This document shows positions 7,461 to 15,652 of a DNA stretch of 64,000 bases, one piece after another. Under the pieces are notes generated by a model that saw only the letters and a program-made list of their open reading frames with translations, was not told where the DNA came from and ran no database searches. Position numbers and translations under genes: made by a program. Numbering within the stretch: the first letter of the stretch is position 1; every line of letters starts with the position of its first letter. The DNA is from Teredinibacter turnerae (GTDB taxonomy: Bacteria; Pseudomonadota; Gammaproteobacteria; Pseudomonadales; Cellvibrionaceae), in contig NZ_CP149817.1 in NCBI RefSeq assembly GCF_037935975.1, forward strand, positions 3,100,001 to 3,164,000, written 5' to 3'.

Positions 7461-9857
7461 CTAGAAGGTTCCGCGCAAACCTATCCGGAAATTACGCCCT
7501 GGCTTCGGCGCCAAATCCTTAAGAAAGGAGGTATGTACACGGGCTTCAGTGTCGGTCAGGTTATCAACTTTCAAAAACAGCGACAAATCAGTGCTTGCGA
7601 GGGGGAGCGTCCAATTTACTGAGGCGTCCACCCAATCGTAACCGTCCGTAGACGCTTCCATCGGCGCCACATCGTCCTGGTCACTGTAATGCGACCAGCC
7701 GATTTGAGTATGCACACTCTGCCACTGGTACTCAAACCGTGTTCCAAACCGCATCGGCGGAGTACGTGGTAAATAGGTAGCGCTATCAGCTAATTCCGCA
7801 TGCACATAGTCGGAGAAAACCGTCGCCTTAAATGCTGGCGTCACTTGCCAAATACCCTGGGCCTCGAAGCCATAGAGTACGGCATCTTTCATGGTAAACG
7901 CGTAAACAGGAAGCTCACCACCATGATCATGCTCCTCCTCTGCGCCCTCCTCGTCTTCCGCATCTTCATCATGTTCGTGTTCACCCTCAACGAAGAAGCC
8001 AGTGGCCGTTTGGTAGTAATAGTTATCCACCTGGTTATAAAAGGCATTCAAAATAAGACCAAAATCCCCTTCGTGTTTACGGAAAGTAAGATCGATGTTA
8101 TTTGACGTTTCCAACTCCGGTTCGATCTCAGCGACGTCGAAATACGCTTCATCACCCTCCTCGTGAAGCGCGAACAAAGCGCCAACTTCATAGCTACGCG
8201 TGCCCATATGCGCACCAAAAGAGAACAGCTCGGCGGCGGAGGGTGCGCGTTCCGCGTGGGAAATAGCAATTGCAGCGTTGTAGCCTGGGGTAAACTCCCA
8301 CACCAGCCCAGCCGACAAACTTACCGGGTTGAAGGTTAAATCTTCTGCGAAGATAACGTCATCACCTTCGTGCTCGTGTTCCTCTTCCTCCTCGTGCTCG
8401 CCTTCCTCGTGCGCGTGTAATTCAAGCGCCGGCAGCCGCACCGCATCCGCGCTCACATTCACCTGCTCGATACGAGCACCAAGCTGTACCAGTAGATTGT
8501 TAAAATGACGCTCCTCCACAATCGCCAGTCCAAGTGAATCCGAGTCGGAAGGTGGCGTGAAAGCCTCTTCACCACGCGCCTCTGCATCGCTGGTTTTGTA
8601 TTGCAGTACAACCCCGCCTTTCCAATGAGCGAGCGGCTGGTGCATGAGATCCAATTTAAACTCGGTGGTTTTATTGGAGAACGTGGTAGATGGCTCACCA
8701 TTCTCTATTTCTGAGTGCGTGTAGTCGGTGTAGCCTATTCGAGTGTTGATCGCGCTTAGCCATTCGCTGTCGAGCTGAATTTCACTGATAAGCTGATACC
8801 GATCCTGCTCGAGATCCGCATAAACCCGCTCTGGGGCTTCCACGCCCTCCTCGCCGTGATCATGCGCGTGACCAGGGATACCATATTGTCTGTTTAGCTT
8901 TCCAACCGAGATACCAACATAGCCGTTGTCCATCAGGAAGCTCGAACCGACCGTGTAGCCATTCGACTCGTCATCGCTGTTTGCCACTTCCAGTGCATCG
9001 TGACTGTGGTCTTCTCCGGGCTCATTATCCGGGGCAACAGGCGTTTTGTAGTTATCGGACTCACGCCAAAAACCGTCCAGGTGTAGCGCAAAGCTGTCGA
9101 CACCGGTGTTCAGGTTAATAGATGCCAAATCCTGATCGTTTACTGTTTCGTGAGTAACAAAATATTCGCCGTAAGTATCGGAGTCCGTCGGCACCCGCTT
9201 ATCGACCACATTGACCACTCCGCCAATCGCGCCGCTACCGTAAAAAAGCGTCGCAGGGCCGCGCAGTACCTCAACCTGTTCCGCGGTGGATACCTCTGAC
9301 GAAACGGCATGATCTGGGCCAACACGCGAGACGTCACTCACGTCCAGGCTATTTTGAGTTACCAGCACGCGAGGGCCGCTCAACCCCCTGATTATGGGGG
9401 TCGATGCGACATTGCCATGGAAACTGGTATGAACACCCACTTCATTTTCCAAGGTGTCGCCCAGGGTCGCCGCCTGGCTATTGCGTAGCGCCTCACCGCT
9501 GAGCACAGTAATTGGCTGCGCAGATTCAATCGCCGACGCATGGATTGGCAGCCCAATAACATCTACCTGCTCAATTGCTGAGCGCCGGAGCGTAACCGTT
9601 AAATTTGCAGGTACACCCTCATCCAAATGGAGTACCTCATGACTAAAGCCCGCAGCGGTAACGTGAATTTCGTGCGACGTGCCTTCATCTACGTTAAACG
9701 CCCCGCTTGCATCGGAGGAGGCCACAGTTTTACTACCGACAACCTCAATACGGGCGTTGGGCACAGGATTGCCATCCAGGTCAACTACGGTTCCAGAAAG
9801 CGCGAACGCGTTTGTTGATATTGCTGCAATAGCACTAGCCAGAAGGCATTTTTTCAT
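7461..9857 (-). CDS. TonB-dependent outer-membrane receptor, His/Asp/Glu-rich, ZnuD-like
   Basis: A 798-aa receptor: signal peptide, a carboxypeptidase-regulatory-like beta domain (about 20-95, SGTVVDLDGNPVPNARIEV), the plug domain (about 110-225, ending in VEVLRGPATLFYGSGAIGGVVNVV), and a 22-strand barrel ending ..FRIGLRGTF. Extracellular loops carry dense metal-binding runs, HAHEEGEHEEEEEHEHEG and a second HEHDEDAEDEEG / EEEHDHGG, plus HAHDHGEE. Such His/acid loops are typical of ZnuD-type zinc receptors. The ATG at 9857 has GGAG six bases upstream and is preferred over the TTG at 9869. Its neighbour is a CobW-type zinc chaperone. Nickel or copper uptake cannot be excluded. Confidence 0.85.
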   Translation of the reverse strand: MKKCLLASAIAAISTNAFALSGTVVDLDGNPVPNARIEVVGSKTVASSDASGAFNVDEGTSHEIHVTAAGFSHEVLHLDEGVPANLTVTLRRSAIEQVDVIGLPIHASAIESAQPITVLSGEALRNSQAATLGDTLENEVGVHTSFHGNVASTPIIRGLSGPRVLVTQNSLDVSDVSRVGPDHAVSSEVSTAEQVEVLRGPATLFYGSGAIGGVVNVVDKRVPTDSDTYGEYFVTHETVNDQDLASINLNTGVDSFALHLDGFWRESDNYKTPVAPDNEPGEDHSHDALEVANSDDESNGYTVGSSFLMDNGYVGISVGKLNRQYGIPGHAHDHGEEGVEAPERVYADLEQDRYQLISEIQLDSEWLSAINTRIGYTDYTHSEIENGEPSTTFSNKTTEFKLDLMHQPLAHWKGGVVLQYKTSDAEARGEEAFTPPSDSDSLGLAIVEERHFNNLLVQLGARIEQVNVSADAVRLPALELHAHEEGEHEEEEEHEHEGDDVIFAEDLTFNPVSLSAGLVWEFTPGYNAAIAISHAERAPSAAELFSFGAHMGTRSYEVGALFALHEEGDEAYFDVAEIEPELETSNNIDLTFRKHEGDFGLILNAFYNQVDNYYYQTATGFFVEGEHEHDEDAEDEEGAEEEHDHGGELPVYAFTMKDAVLYGFEAQGIWQVTPAFKATVFSDYVHAELADSATYLPRTPPMRFGTRFEYQWQSVHTQIGWSHYSDQDDVAPMEASTDGYDWVDASVNWTLPLASTDLSLFLKVDNLTDTEARVHTSFLKDLAPKPGRNFRIGLRGTF

Positions 9858-10144
9858 TCGGTACTCCAAAATCGTTTAACAGAACGTCAGTGAACGCACC
9901 AGTTAAGGGCTCACCGACGCATTACTCAAAATTGTGAAACCAGCGGAGATCCTAATAGATTCACAAAGCGCGTGAAGGCTTGAGCTTACAAGTGAAGTGC
10001 ATCAAAAAGCGCGACAACCACAGCTTGCTCCGCAGAATACCCAGGCGCCTGGCCTGAGCAATACAACCACCATAGCGAACGTTAGAAGCAGGTGTTTTCA
10101 CCTGCGCTGACGACCTTGAGCCAATATTTCAAGCTATACCTGCT

Positions 10145-10161
10145 ATGATATACCGTATCAT
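10145..10161. promoter_or_regulatory. Palindrome upstream of the zinc-type receptor, possible Zur box
   Basis: ATGATATACCGTATCAT is a 6+6 palindrome with a 5-bp centre, in the 400-bp gap between the receptor start (9857) and the sulfotransferase (10274). It resembles the AT-rich dyads bound by Fur/Zur regulators, and the genes downstream look zinc-related. The site is almost 290 bp from the start codon, so a long leader is needed. This is a weak inference. No other feature was recognised in the gap. Confidence 0.35.
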
Positions 10162-10273
10162 TATGGATCGGCACTTCTAAGTGTGTCAACCAGAAATATA
10201 TGCCGCCACCTTGATGGCGAGTGAGATTATCGACGGGAATTAAAACTGGAATCGGGTTAAGGCTGTGAAACTC

Positions 10274-10990
10274 TTAGGTAGCCGCACTTTGGACACAGGC
10301 AACCTGAGGATTACTGTTTTCGCGCTGCGAACGTTTCCGTGAGCTTTTCATGGCCCTGCCATCTTTCAGCCACAGCCCTACCAGGTATTGACGTAACATT
10401 TGTTGGCCTTGGTTGATCTGAGGAAAGGGTTCCAATGGAATGGGCTGGGCAAGCCTCTCGCACAGCGGAGGCCATCCAGCGCGAGGATCAAAAATCACCA
10501 AGCGCTCCCGATCGACTGAAGCCTTCACCTCTGCGATATGAGAAAAATAGACTTTTTTGCAGTGCTTACGCTCAAAATTGCTACCGAAGGTTTTTAACAA
10601 GCAAGACTCAACCACAAACAACCAGTTATCCAATCTCGCGGAAATCCCCTTAAAGGCTTTTGCCTCACGGACTAAACCCAGCAACGTCTCAAAACTTCGG
10701 TACCAGGAATCCGCGTCGCGAACATTAAGTAGAACTAGCGCCTGCGGAAAACTGGCGATTATCTCTGGATAGAAGAAGGCTCCTGGCGCATCGACAGTTG
10801 CCCGGTAACCACGAAAAAAAACATTCCAGTTGATATCTCGCCCTTCTTTAAAGTGCGAGACTAGCAATTTGGTATGAAATGTACTCTCACACAACTTAAG
10901 CATGTGGTGGCAATTGTAGCCAAGCATATCCAATGCAGAACATGTCGACATAGTACCGGTGCGGGGGAAACCTACCCCAATAATATCCAT
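10274..10990 (-). CDS. Sulfotransferase family protein (P-loop)
   Basis: A 238-aa protein opening with IIGVGFPRTGTMSTCSALDMLGYNCHHM. GFPRTGT matches the 5'-phosphosulfate-binding loop of PAPS-dependent sulfotransferases, of the Sulfotransfer_4 type often found in marine bacteria and animals. VLLNVRDADSWYRSFE is the 3'-phosphate-binding strand with its Arg/Ser pair, and EPFPQINQ matches the family's late motif. The C-terminal 30 residues are basic and variable. The acceptor is unknown and no sulfate-activation genes are nearby. AGGA precedes the ATG. It appears monocistronic. Confidence 0.8.
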   Translation of the reverse strand: MDIIGVGFPRTGTMSTCSALDMLGYNCHHMLKLCESTFHTKLLVSHFKEGRDINWNVFFRGYRATVDAPGAFFYPEIIASFPQALVLLNVRDADSWYRSFETLLGLVREAKAFKGISARLDNWLFVVESCLLKTFGSNFERKHCKKVYFSHIAEVKASVDRERLVIFDPRAGWPPLCERLAQPIPLEPFPQINQGQQMLRQYLVGLWLKDGRAMKSSRKRSQRENSNPQVACVQSAAT

Positions 10991-11191
10991 ATAGCAGCGT
11001 CCTGAAAGTGTCCTGTGTATATATACCAGCAGCTCTACACGTTACTCTTTTTTACACTAAAAAAACACCCTATCTCTGCTCCAGATGTTTAGGTAGCGGT
11101 ACAACACTGTGGAAACTTTTTAAAGCACAAAATGTTCTCTGTTCCCTCTAAGAGAGGCCCCCCGAAGCAGGCATTTAACACAAGGTGCCAA

Positions 11192-11686
11192 TCAACTCTC
11201 CACGCTTCTTTTCTGTTCAAGCGACCGCACTCGAGAGCTTCGCCGCTCTTTCTGCCATGTTTCGTTGAGCGCATTCCAAATATTCTCGTAGTCGTTAAAA
11301 TAGTGCTCCAGACGGGCAAGCTCGATACTGTCAGGCCGTTTTCCTTCAAGATAAAAACGCAAAGAGTCATACAAATTACTGAACGACGCTACCGCATTTT
11401 CGTGAGCAACCCACAAAGAACGGTTACTCAGAAATGATTCAAGAGAATTTAAAATGGTGACTAAAGCGGTCAATACAAATGCGATGTTTACGAATAATTG
11501 CTTAGTTGCTTCTCCAGCGCTCAGCCCCAGCAGTACGGTCGTAGCGTCACCAAACATAAGCGACGCTACTCTAAAAGCCAGCGCTTTACGCTTGTAGCTG
11601 TGCATTACAGCAGAGGTATAATTAATCGATTCCGAGATAAAATACTCGAGCTTTTTAGCTTTAAGCTCCACTTCGTCTATATTCAT
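11192..11686 (-). CDS. SLATT-domain membrane protein
   Basis: A small protein (164 aa from ATG 11686) with a short helical N terminus, two adjacent transmembrane segments (about residues 40-80), and a helical C-terminal region containing NRSLWVAHENAVASFSNLYDSLRFYLEG. This two-helix plan followed by a soluble helical bundle is that of SLATT (SMODS/SLOG-associated two-TM) proteins, thought to be pore-forming effectors of nucleotide-triggered defence. No nucleotide-synthase partner is adjacent. It starts 17 bp after a GFA-type gene and is probably co-transcribed with it. The family call rests on topology and the Leu/Tyr pattern, so it is moderate. Confidence 0.6.
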   Translation of the reverse strand: MNIDEVELKAKKLEYFISESINYTSAVMHSYKRKALAFRVASLMFGDATTVLLGLSAGEATKQLFVNIAFVLTALVTILNSLESFLSNRSLWVAHENAVASFSNLYDSLRFYLEGKRPDSIELARLEHYFNDYENIWNALNETWQKERRSSRVRSLEQKRSVES

Positions 11687-11703
11687 CCGCAAGTACCAGG
11701 GAG

Positions 11704-12126
11704 CTAGAGCCTATCAGCAGGGTGATCTTCACCGTCGAGCACAGGAACATGCTTTAATACAAACGGATCAATTCCGTCCAAGCAGGCAATATTAAAAGCG
11801 TAGAGCTCAGGATTAGAGCGGCGCTGGTGATGCGTATATATACCGCAGCGGGCACAGAAGTAATGCTTCGCCGTATTGGTGTTAAATTGATATAAACTCA
11901 ATAGCGCTTCACCCTCAATAATCGTTAAATCTTTTAACGCAACCGAAGCAACCACCGCTCCTCTCCGCCGACACATTGAACAGTTACAGCGACGAGGCTC
12001 TACCAATCCGTTCGGCAAATTAACGGTGAACTTCACGCCACCACAGTGGCATTGCCCTTTGTGTATGGGCATCACCTTTATCTCGTCAACCAATGACTTT
12101 TTACTGAAAGTATATTTTACAGTCAT
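11704..12126 (-). CDS. GFA-family (CENP-V/GFA) zinc protein
   Basis: A 140-aa protein with the GFA zinc-binding layout: GQCHCGGVKF near residue 24, CNCSMCRRRGA near 48, and YFCARCGIYTHHQRR near 90, giving the CxC, CxxC and CxxC sets. Members are called glutathione-dependent formaldehyde-activating enzymes, though most have no proven activity. The last residues (DGEDHPADRL) match the usual end of the family. The start at 12126 has GGAG eight bases upstream; an internal Met at residue 19 is possible. It is followed closely by the SLATT gene. Confidence 0.85.
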   Translation of the reverse strand: MTVKYTFSKKSLVDEIKVMPIHKGQCHCGGVKFTVNLPNGLVEPRRCNCSMCRRRGAVVASVALKDLTIIEGEALLSLYQFNTNTAKHYFCARCGIYTHHQRRSNPELYAFNIACLDGIDPFVLKHVPVLDGEDHPADRL

Positions 12127-12272
12127 AACTCAAGCTCCATATGAAGGTCGCGCAGACAATAAAAAGTACCGAAACTCGGTAGTCTGATTTTTACGGCTTT
12201 GTATTAAAGCCAGGCCCAAATTCGGGCAAAAAAGTTGACAGAACCCTCAACGCAGAACGCTTGCATGCACTA

Positions 12273-12535
12273 GGGCCTGTTAACACTAATTCAATTCGCT
12301 CTGCTGGAGCCTGTATTTTCAGGATGAAAGGCATTTTTGGCGTTGTTTAGCGGGCTAAACGAGCGAAAAATAACGCATCTGCCTGGAAATACAGGCCCAG
12401 CCCTACGGGTTGCGGCTAAAATCCCGCTCTCAGCGTTGTTTATCGCTCATTTGGAACAACCAAACTATGCTCCAAACGCCTTGATAGCGAAATTTTAGCC
12501 GCAACAGAATGAATCGAATTAGTGTTAACAGGCCC
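12273..12535. mobile_element. Miniature inverted-repeat element, copy A (263 bp)
   Basis: The ends are inverted copies of GGGCCTGTTAACACTAATTC (one base differs), and the element is flanked on both sides by TA, consistent with a 2-bp TA target duplication. The interior has no reading frame but folds through matched segments (TGCGGCTAAAATC, CATTTGG, ACAGGC). A second copy in opposite orientation is at 42201-42439 and an end fragment is at 51378. It must depend on a transposase from elsewhere. It ends 34 bp beyond the stop codon of the split hpt gene. Confidence 0.8.
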
Positions 12536-12569
12536 TAGCAAAGACTGATGTCTATTTGTTTTCGAGACA

Positions 12570-13352
12570 CTATTTGATACGCCGTTTGACACACGGAAGA
12601 TTTCTGAATTTATTTTGCCAGGGCAAACCATACCCAACTAACAATTCATCAGTTGCCGTCTCGTATGCGTAATACTGCTCCGTCGGAATAGCGATGCGGT
12701 GCGGCTTCACAAACAATGTTGCTACAGCAATGGACGCTGGAAAATATTCTGCAATGTGTGCAACCAAACGAGACATTGTGCCACCAGATTCGATGGCGTC
12801 ATCCACAATAATGACATCCTTGTTCGACACGGTTATATTTTGTTGGTAACTGATGTTAGAGTTGTTGTGCCTATCCCCCGGGGTGTGAGGGCATGAAATG
12901 CCATCCATCTCAATTTCAAAATCAAGCTGCCGAACCAAATCAGCAGTAAAGAGAATACCTCCCGGAACAACGGTCAATATCACAGCACTGCGATAGCGTC
13001 GATTCAACCTGTTGGCGATGCTAGGGAACATCTGATTAACCTAGTAATTTCTCTGCGTGACCTGCGGCGATTAGTTGTTAGGCGCCTTTCGCAGTTAATG
13101 GCCTTAGTCCTTAACAAGAAAGGCAACGCCACAAATGATCGCCGCAGGCCACGCCCTACGGGGCTTTCAGGAATTTAACCTGAGGGTGTTGCGCTCGTTC
13201 GCCGTGCAACCAGCACGCCTCGCTCACGCGCCTACTCACGTTAAATTCCTGTAAGCCAGAGGAATCACTAGGTTAATCAGAGGTTCCCTGGACACCCCGC
13301 ATGCGATGTCCACTTCGCTAAACACGGTTTCACCTAAATGTGACTCTATCAT
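12570..13352 (-). pseudogene. hpt: Hypoxanthine phosphoribosyltransferase gene split by a 267-bp inverted-repeat insertion
   Basis: The 3' part (13022-12570) encodes most of a type I phosphoribosyltransferase: VVPGGILFTADLVRQLDFEIE, the PRPP-binding loop VIIVDDAIESGGTMSRL, and the HPRT-like ending VGYGLPWQNKFRNLP. Upstream of the insertion, 13352-13290 reads MIESHLGETVFSEVDIACGVS in the same frame. Removing 13023-13289 joins GTG TCC to AGC ATC GCC in frame and restores an N terminus of normal HPRT length. As it stands, a frame of 153 codons begins with an ATG inside the element and no ribosome site is visible, so purine salvage by this enzyme is probably lost or reduced. Confidence 0.8.
13023..13289. 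mobile_element. 267-bp non-autonomous inverted-repeat element inside hpt
   Basis: The two 33-bp ends (13023-13055 and the complement of 13257-13289) match at 30 of 33 positions, beginning AGGGAAC and containing TCTGATTAACCTAG. The interior holds two further perfect stems: CCTGCGGCGAT at 13061-13071 with its complement at 13138-13148, and CAGGAATTTAAC at 13168-13179 with its complement at 13240-13251. No reading frame is present. CTAG (13021-13024) and CTGG (13288-13291) at the borders could be a diverged 4-bp target duplication, which would make it a derivative of an IS5-type element. No second copy was seen in the window. Confidence 0.75.
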
Positions 13353-13416
13353 AATTGCGCTCAGTGTATGTCATATCAGCTTTTTGGCTTATTAAAGCGA
13401 TTACCCAGGTGCGTAA

Positions 13417-14544
13417 CTAGTTTACTCGCGACGGCAAAATATATTCCGTAATCAATCTATCTGTTTGCTCGTGCATCCCTCGAGTATTATAGTTTGTACT
13501 TGTGATAACAATAGCCATGTTCAGATCAGGTAGCGCGACGACCTTATTACCGCCATTGCCACTCATGTAGAACGCGTTGTAGTCTTTTTTATTATCAGAG
13601 AAAGATTTTAACCACCACAAATAGCCGTAGGTTGTTTCATCGTCGATCTGAACGTGTGCATTAGTAGATGTTTTGACCCACTCCGAGGAAATAATCCTCT
13701 TACCCTGCCACTGCCCTGCATTTAGATACAATTGTGCCAGCTTGAGTAGATCCGCGCTTCGCATGTTTAATCCGCCTCCGGTCATTGCGAGACCTGTGGG
13801 TGTGTATTGCCATTCGACGGATTTTATTTCGAGCGGGTCAAATAGATTTCGCTGCGCAAACTCTTCCACCTTCGTTTTAGTGGCTTTCTCCAGAACAGCA
13901 CCCAAGGTTACTACACCCGCCGTGCAATAACTAAAACTACGTTTATAAGGTGAATCTTCCGGTTTGGTTGCCCATGCTGGAAAACCTTTAATCGGCAAAC
14001 CCAAGGTAAATTGAACATAGTCTTCAACAAGGTACATACGCTCTTCATTTCCGCTCGAAAACTGGTTCCAATCATCACACTCAAGCAGAGAGCTCATCGT
14101 CAGGAAATCTTCAATCGTAATTTTTTCTTTTCTTGGGTCGGCATGGTTGACCGTAGTAATATGGGGCAAAAAAGACATCACCGTTGATTGCGCATCACCG
14201 ATGAACTTCCGATCTATCGCAAGGCCCACCAACATACCCGCAACAGTTTTTGTCGCCGAACGCGTATTCCGCAATGTTCCGAAATCACCGTCAAAGTAAT
14301 GTTCGTAAACCAATTTACCATCACGTGCAATCAAGATACTTGTAATTTTTGTGAACTCTCCTGACCGCACTGCAGCCTCCATTTGGTGAAGTCGGGTACT
14401 GGACAATCCCACTCCAGCCGCATCCGTAATAGACCAACCCCTGAGTATGTCAATTTCAGAGGATTGACCGGGGGCCGCGATCACGCAGTAATTAATTGAA
14501 AGCAGAAGGGAGAAAAGAGTTGCAACTAAAGAGGTGATTCTCAT
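13417..14544 (-). CDS. Beta-lactamase class C/esterase-like serine hydrolase, exported
   Basis: A 375-aa protein from ATG 14544, with a signal peptide (MRITSLVATLFSLLLSINYCVIA) and a beta-lactamase fold. The SxxK motif is SATK in TRSATKTVAGMLVG, and the tyrosine motif is SYCTAGVVTLG, with Thr where class C enzymes have Asn. The late KTG/HxG-equivalent loop is FYMSGNGGNKVVALP. Proteins of this type are usually esterases, peptidases or of unknown substrate, not resistance enzymes. A longer frame to 14604 would overlap the upstream VOC gene, so the internal ATG, which places the signal peptide first, is preferred. Confidence 0.8.
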   Translation of the reverse strand: MRITSLVATLFSLLLSINYCVIAAPGQSSEIDILRGWSITDAAGVGLSSTRLHQMEAAVRSGEFTKITSILIARDGKLVYEHYFDGDFGTLRNTRSATKTVAGMLVGLAIDRKFIGDAQSTVMSFLPHITTVNHADPRKEKITIEDFLTMSSLLECDDWNQFSSGNEERMYLVEDYVQFTLGLPIKGFPAWATKPEDSPYKRSFSYCTAGVVTLGAVLEKATKTKVEEFAQRNLFDPLEIKSVEWQYTPTGLAMTGGGLNMRSADLLKLAQLYLNAGQWQGKRIISSEWVKTSTNAHVQIDDETTYGYLWWLKSFSDNKKDYNAFYMSGNGGNKVVALPDLNMAIVITSTNYNTRGMHEQTDRLITEYILPSRVN

Positions 14545-14563
14545 AAAACATATCTTCTGTACA

Positions 14564-15028
14564 TTAATTTGATAAAACCGCCGCCTCAATGGCAGCAATA
14601 TCAATTTTTCGCTGTTTCATCATAACTTCAATCGCTTTCGCTGCGACTTCTCTATCCGCACCAAAGGTAAGCTCTGTCAGTCGTTTAGGGTATACTTGCC
14701 AGGACAACCCGTAACGGTCTTTTAACCATCCGCAATGACTCTCCTCGCCACCATCCGCGGTGAGTGCCGACCACAACCTGTCTGTTTCCGCCTGATCTTC
14801 CGTTTCAACCGAAATCGATACAGCCTCAGTCAGAGTAAAATGTGGCCCAGCATCCAAAATCTGATAAGGCGCGCCTGCGAGGGTAAAATTGATAATATTG
14901 CCATGCCCCGGCTCACCTAAATACACCGCATCTACCCGACTATTAGGTAATAGTGTACAGTAAAACTTTGCAGCCTCTTGGCCCAGCCCACTATCAAACC
15001 ACAAACACGTTCTTATTTCAGTTATCAT
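14564..15028 (-). CDS. VOC-superfamily (PhnB/3-demethylubiquinone methyltransferase-like) protein
   Basis: This is a 154-aa protein starting at ATG 15028 with AGGT eight bases upstream. It has the PhnB-like beta-alpha-beta repeats: CLWFDSGLGQEAAKFYCTLLPNS at the start, then FTLAGAPYQILDAGP, and near the end ESHCGWLKDRYGLSWQVYPKRL, the usual C-terminal strand of this group. The function of stand-alone members is not established; they bind a divalent metal or nothing. It lies 19 bp upstream of the serine hydrolase gene and is probably in one transcript with it. A decayed relative lies at 19257-19653. Confidence 0.82.
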   Translation of the reverse strand: MITEIRTCLWFDSGLGQEAAKFYCTLLPNSRVDAVYLGEPGHGNIINFTLAGAPYQILDAGPHFTLTEAVSISVETEDQAETDRLWSALTADGGEESHCGWLKDRYGLSWQVYPKRLTELTFGADREVAAKAIEVMMKQRKIDIAAIEAAVLSN

Positions 15029-15370
15029 ATTAAGGTACCTGCCAAAGTAAATTCGCCTTTGAATATTTACTAAACAGCTTTTAACCGTCGCCAAAAGGCA
15101 TCGCGAAACATCTTTCACACCTAATCAAGTAGAACGCAAAGACAATAATTCGCAGCACCGACATTTAACATTGAGACATAATTGTTAAACGGGTATAAAA
15201 TCAAAAAACTGACACTGTAACGCGCAGTCTTTGACGTTAGAGGCTATAAAAAGCGCAATTCGGAAATTTTGATTTTAACCCCTCGCAGGCACGCCAAGGC
15301 AGTATTCGAGATTTTTTTCGATTATCAGGCGGATTACTTTCTAAGCCGCCAGAGCAGCCTCCGCACCCAA

Positions 15371-15604
15371 CTAAAGGCAGTAACGGAGCTTATGCAGCCA
15401 TACCAAACATACTTCGCTTATGGTGCCCGCGAGACTACCGATCACCAGGCACGTGTCCCCCGCCAGGGCCATCATCACGTATTGCGCATCGCCCATACCG
15501 CACGGAACAAGTGTTGCGCATAGCCAGTCGGGCATGTTGATATCAACGATTGGAATAATACTGACGACATGTCCACCAGCCTTGTACGCTTTTTCCGTGG
15601 CCAA
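15371..15604 (-). pseudogene. Remnant of a SLOG/LOG-like nucleotide-binding protein (TIGR00725-like)
   Basis: The 77-codon frame carries the core of a Rossmann-type SLOG/LOG-like domain: EKAYKAGGHVVSIIP, then VPCGMGDAQYVMMALAGDTCLVIGSLAGTISEVCL, matching the family's GMGxARN...G.GTLSE nucleotide-binding region, with Ser in place of one Gly. The normal N-terminal half (about 80 residues) is missing; a palindromic repeat at 15608-15637 and another gene start where it should be. After the stop codon a weak trace of the C terminus continues to about 15290 with further stops. This indicates a decayed gene. Confidence 0.6.
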
Positions 15605-15607
15605 CTA

Positions 15608-15637
15608 TTAACTTGGCAATGAAAATTGCGAAGTTAA
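15608..15637. repeat. Dispersed palindromic repeat, copy 2
   Basis: TTAACTTGGCAAT and ATTGCGAAGTTAA form a near-perfect hairpin here. The same palindrome, in the opposite orientation, lies at 42499-42530 and 43959-43990. It sits exactly where the SLOG-like remnant loses its N terminus and just after the outer-membrane protein stop codon, so it may also serve that gene as a 3' stem. Confidence 0.7.
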
Positions 15638-15652
15638 ATGCGAGCTCACAAC

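Noticed and set aside
13070-13140. Integron attC-like site (TTGTTAGGCG and CTTAACAAG inside the hpt insertion)
   Set aside because: The core-site order and spacing do not form a proper attC, and the sequence is explained as a hairpin arm of the inverted-repeat element.
13417-14544. Antibiotic-resistance beta-lactamase
   Set aside because: The tyrosine motif is YCT rather than YxN and the late motif is GNGGN; these fit the broad esterase/peptidase relatives better.
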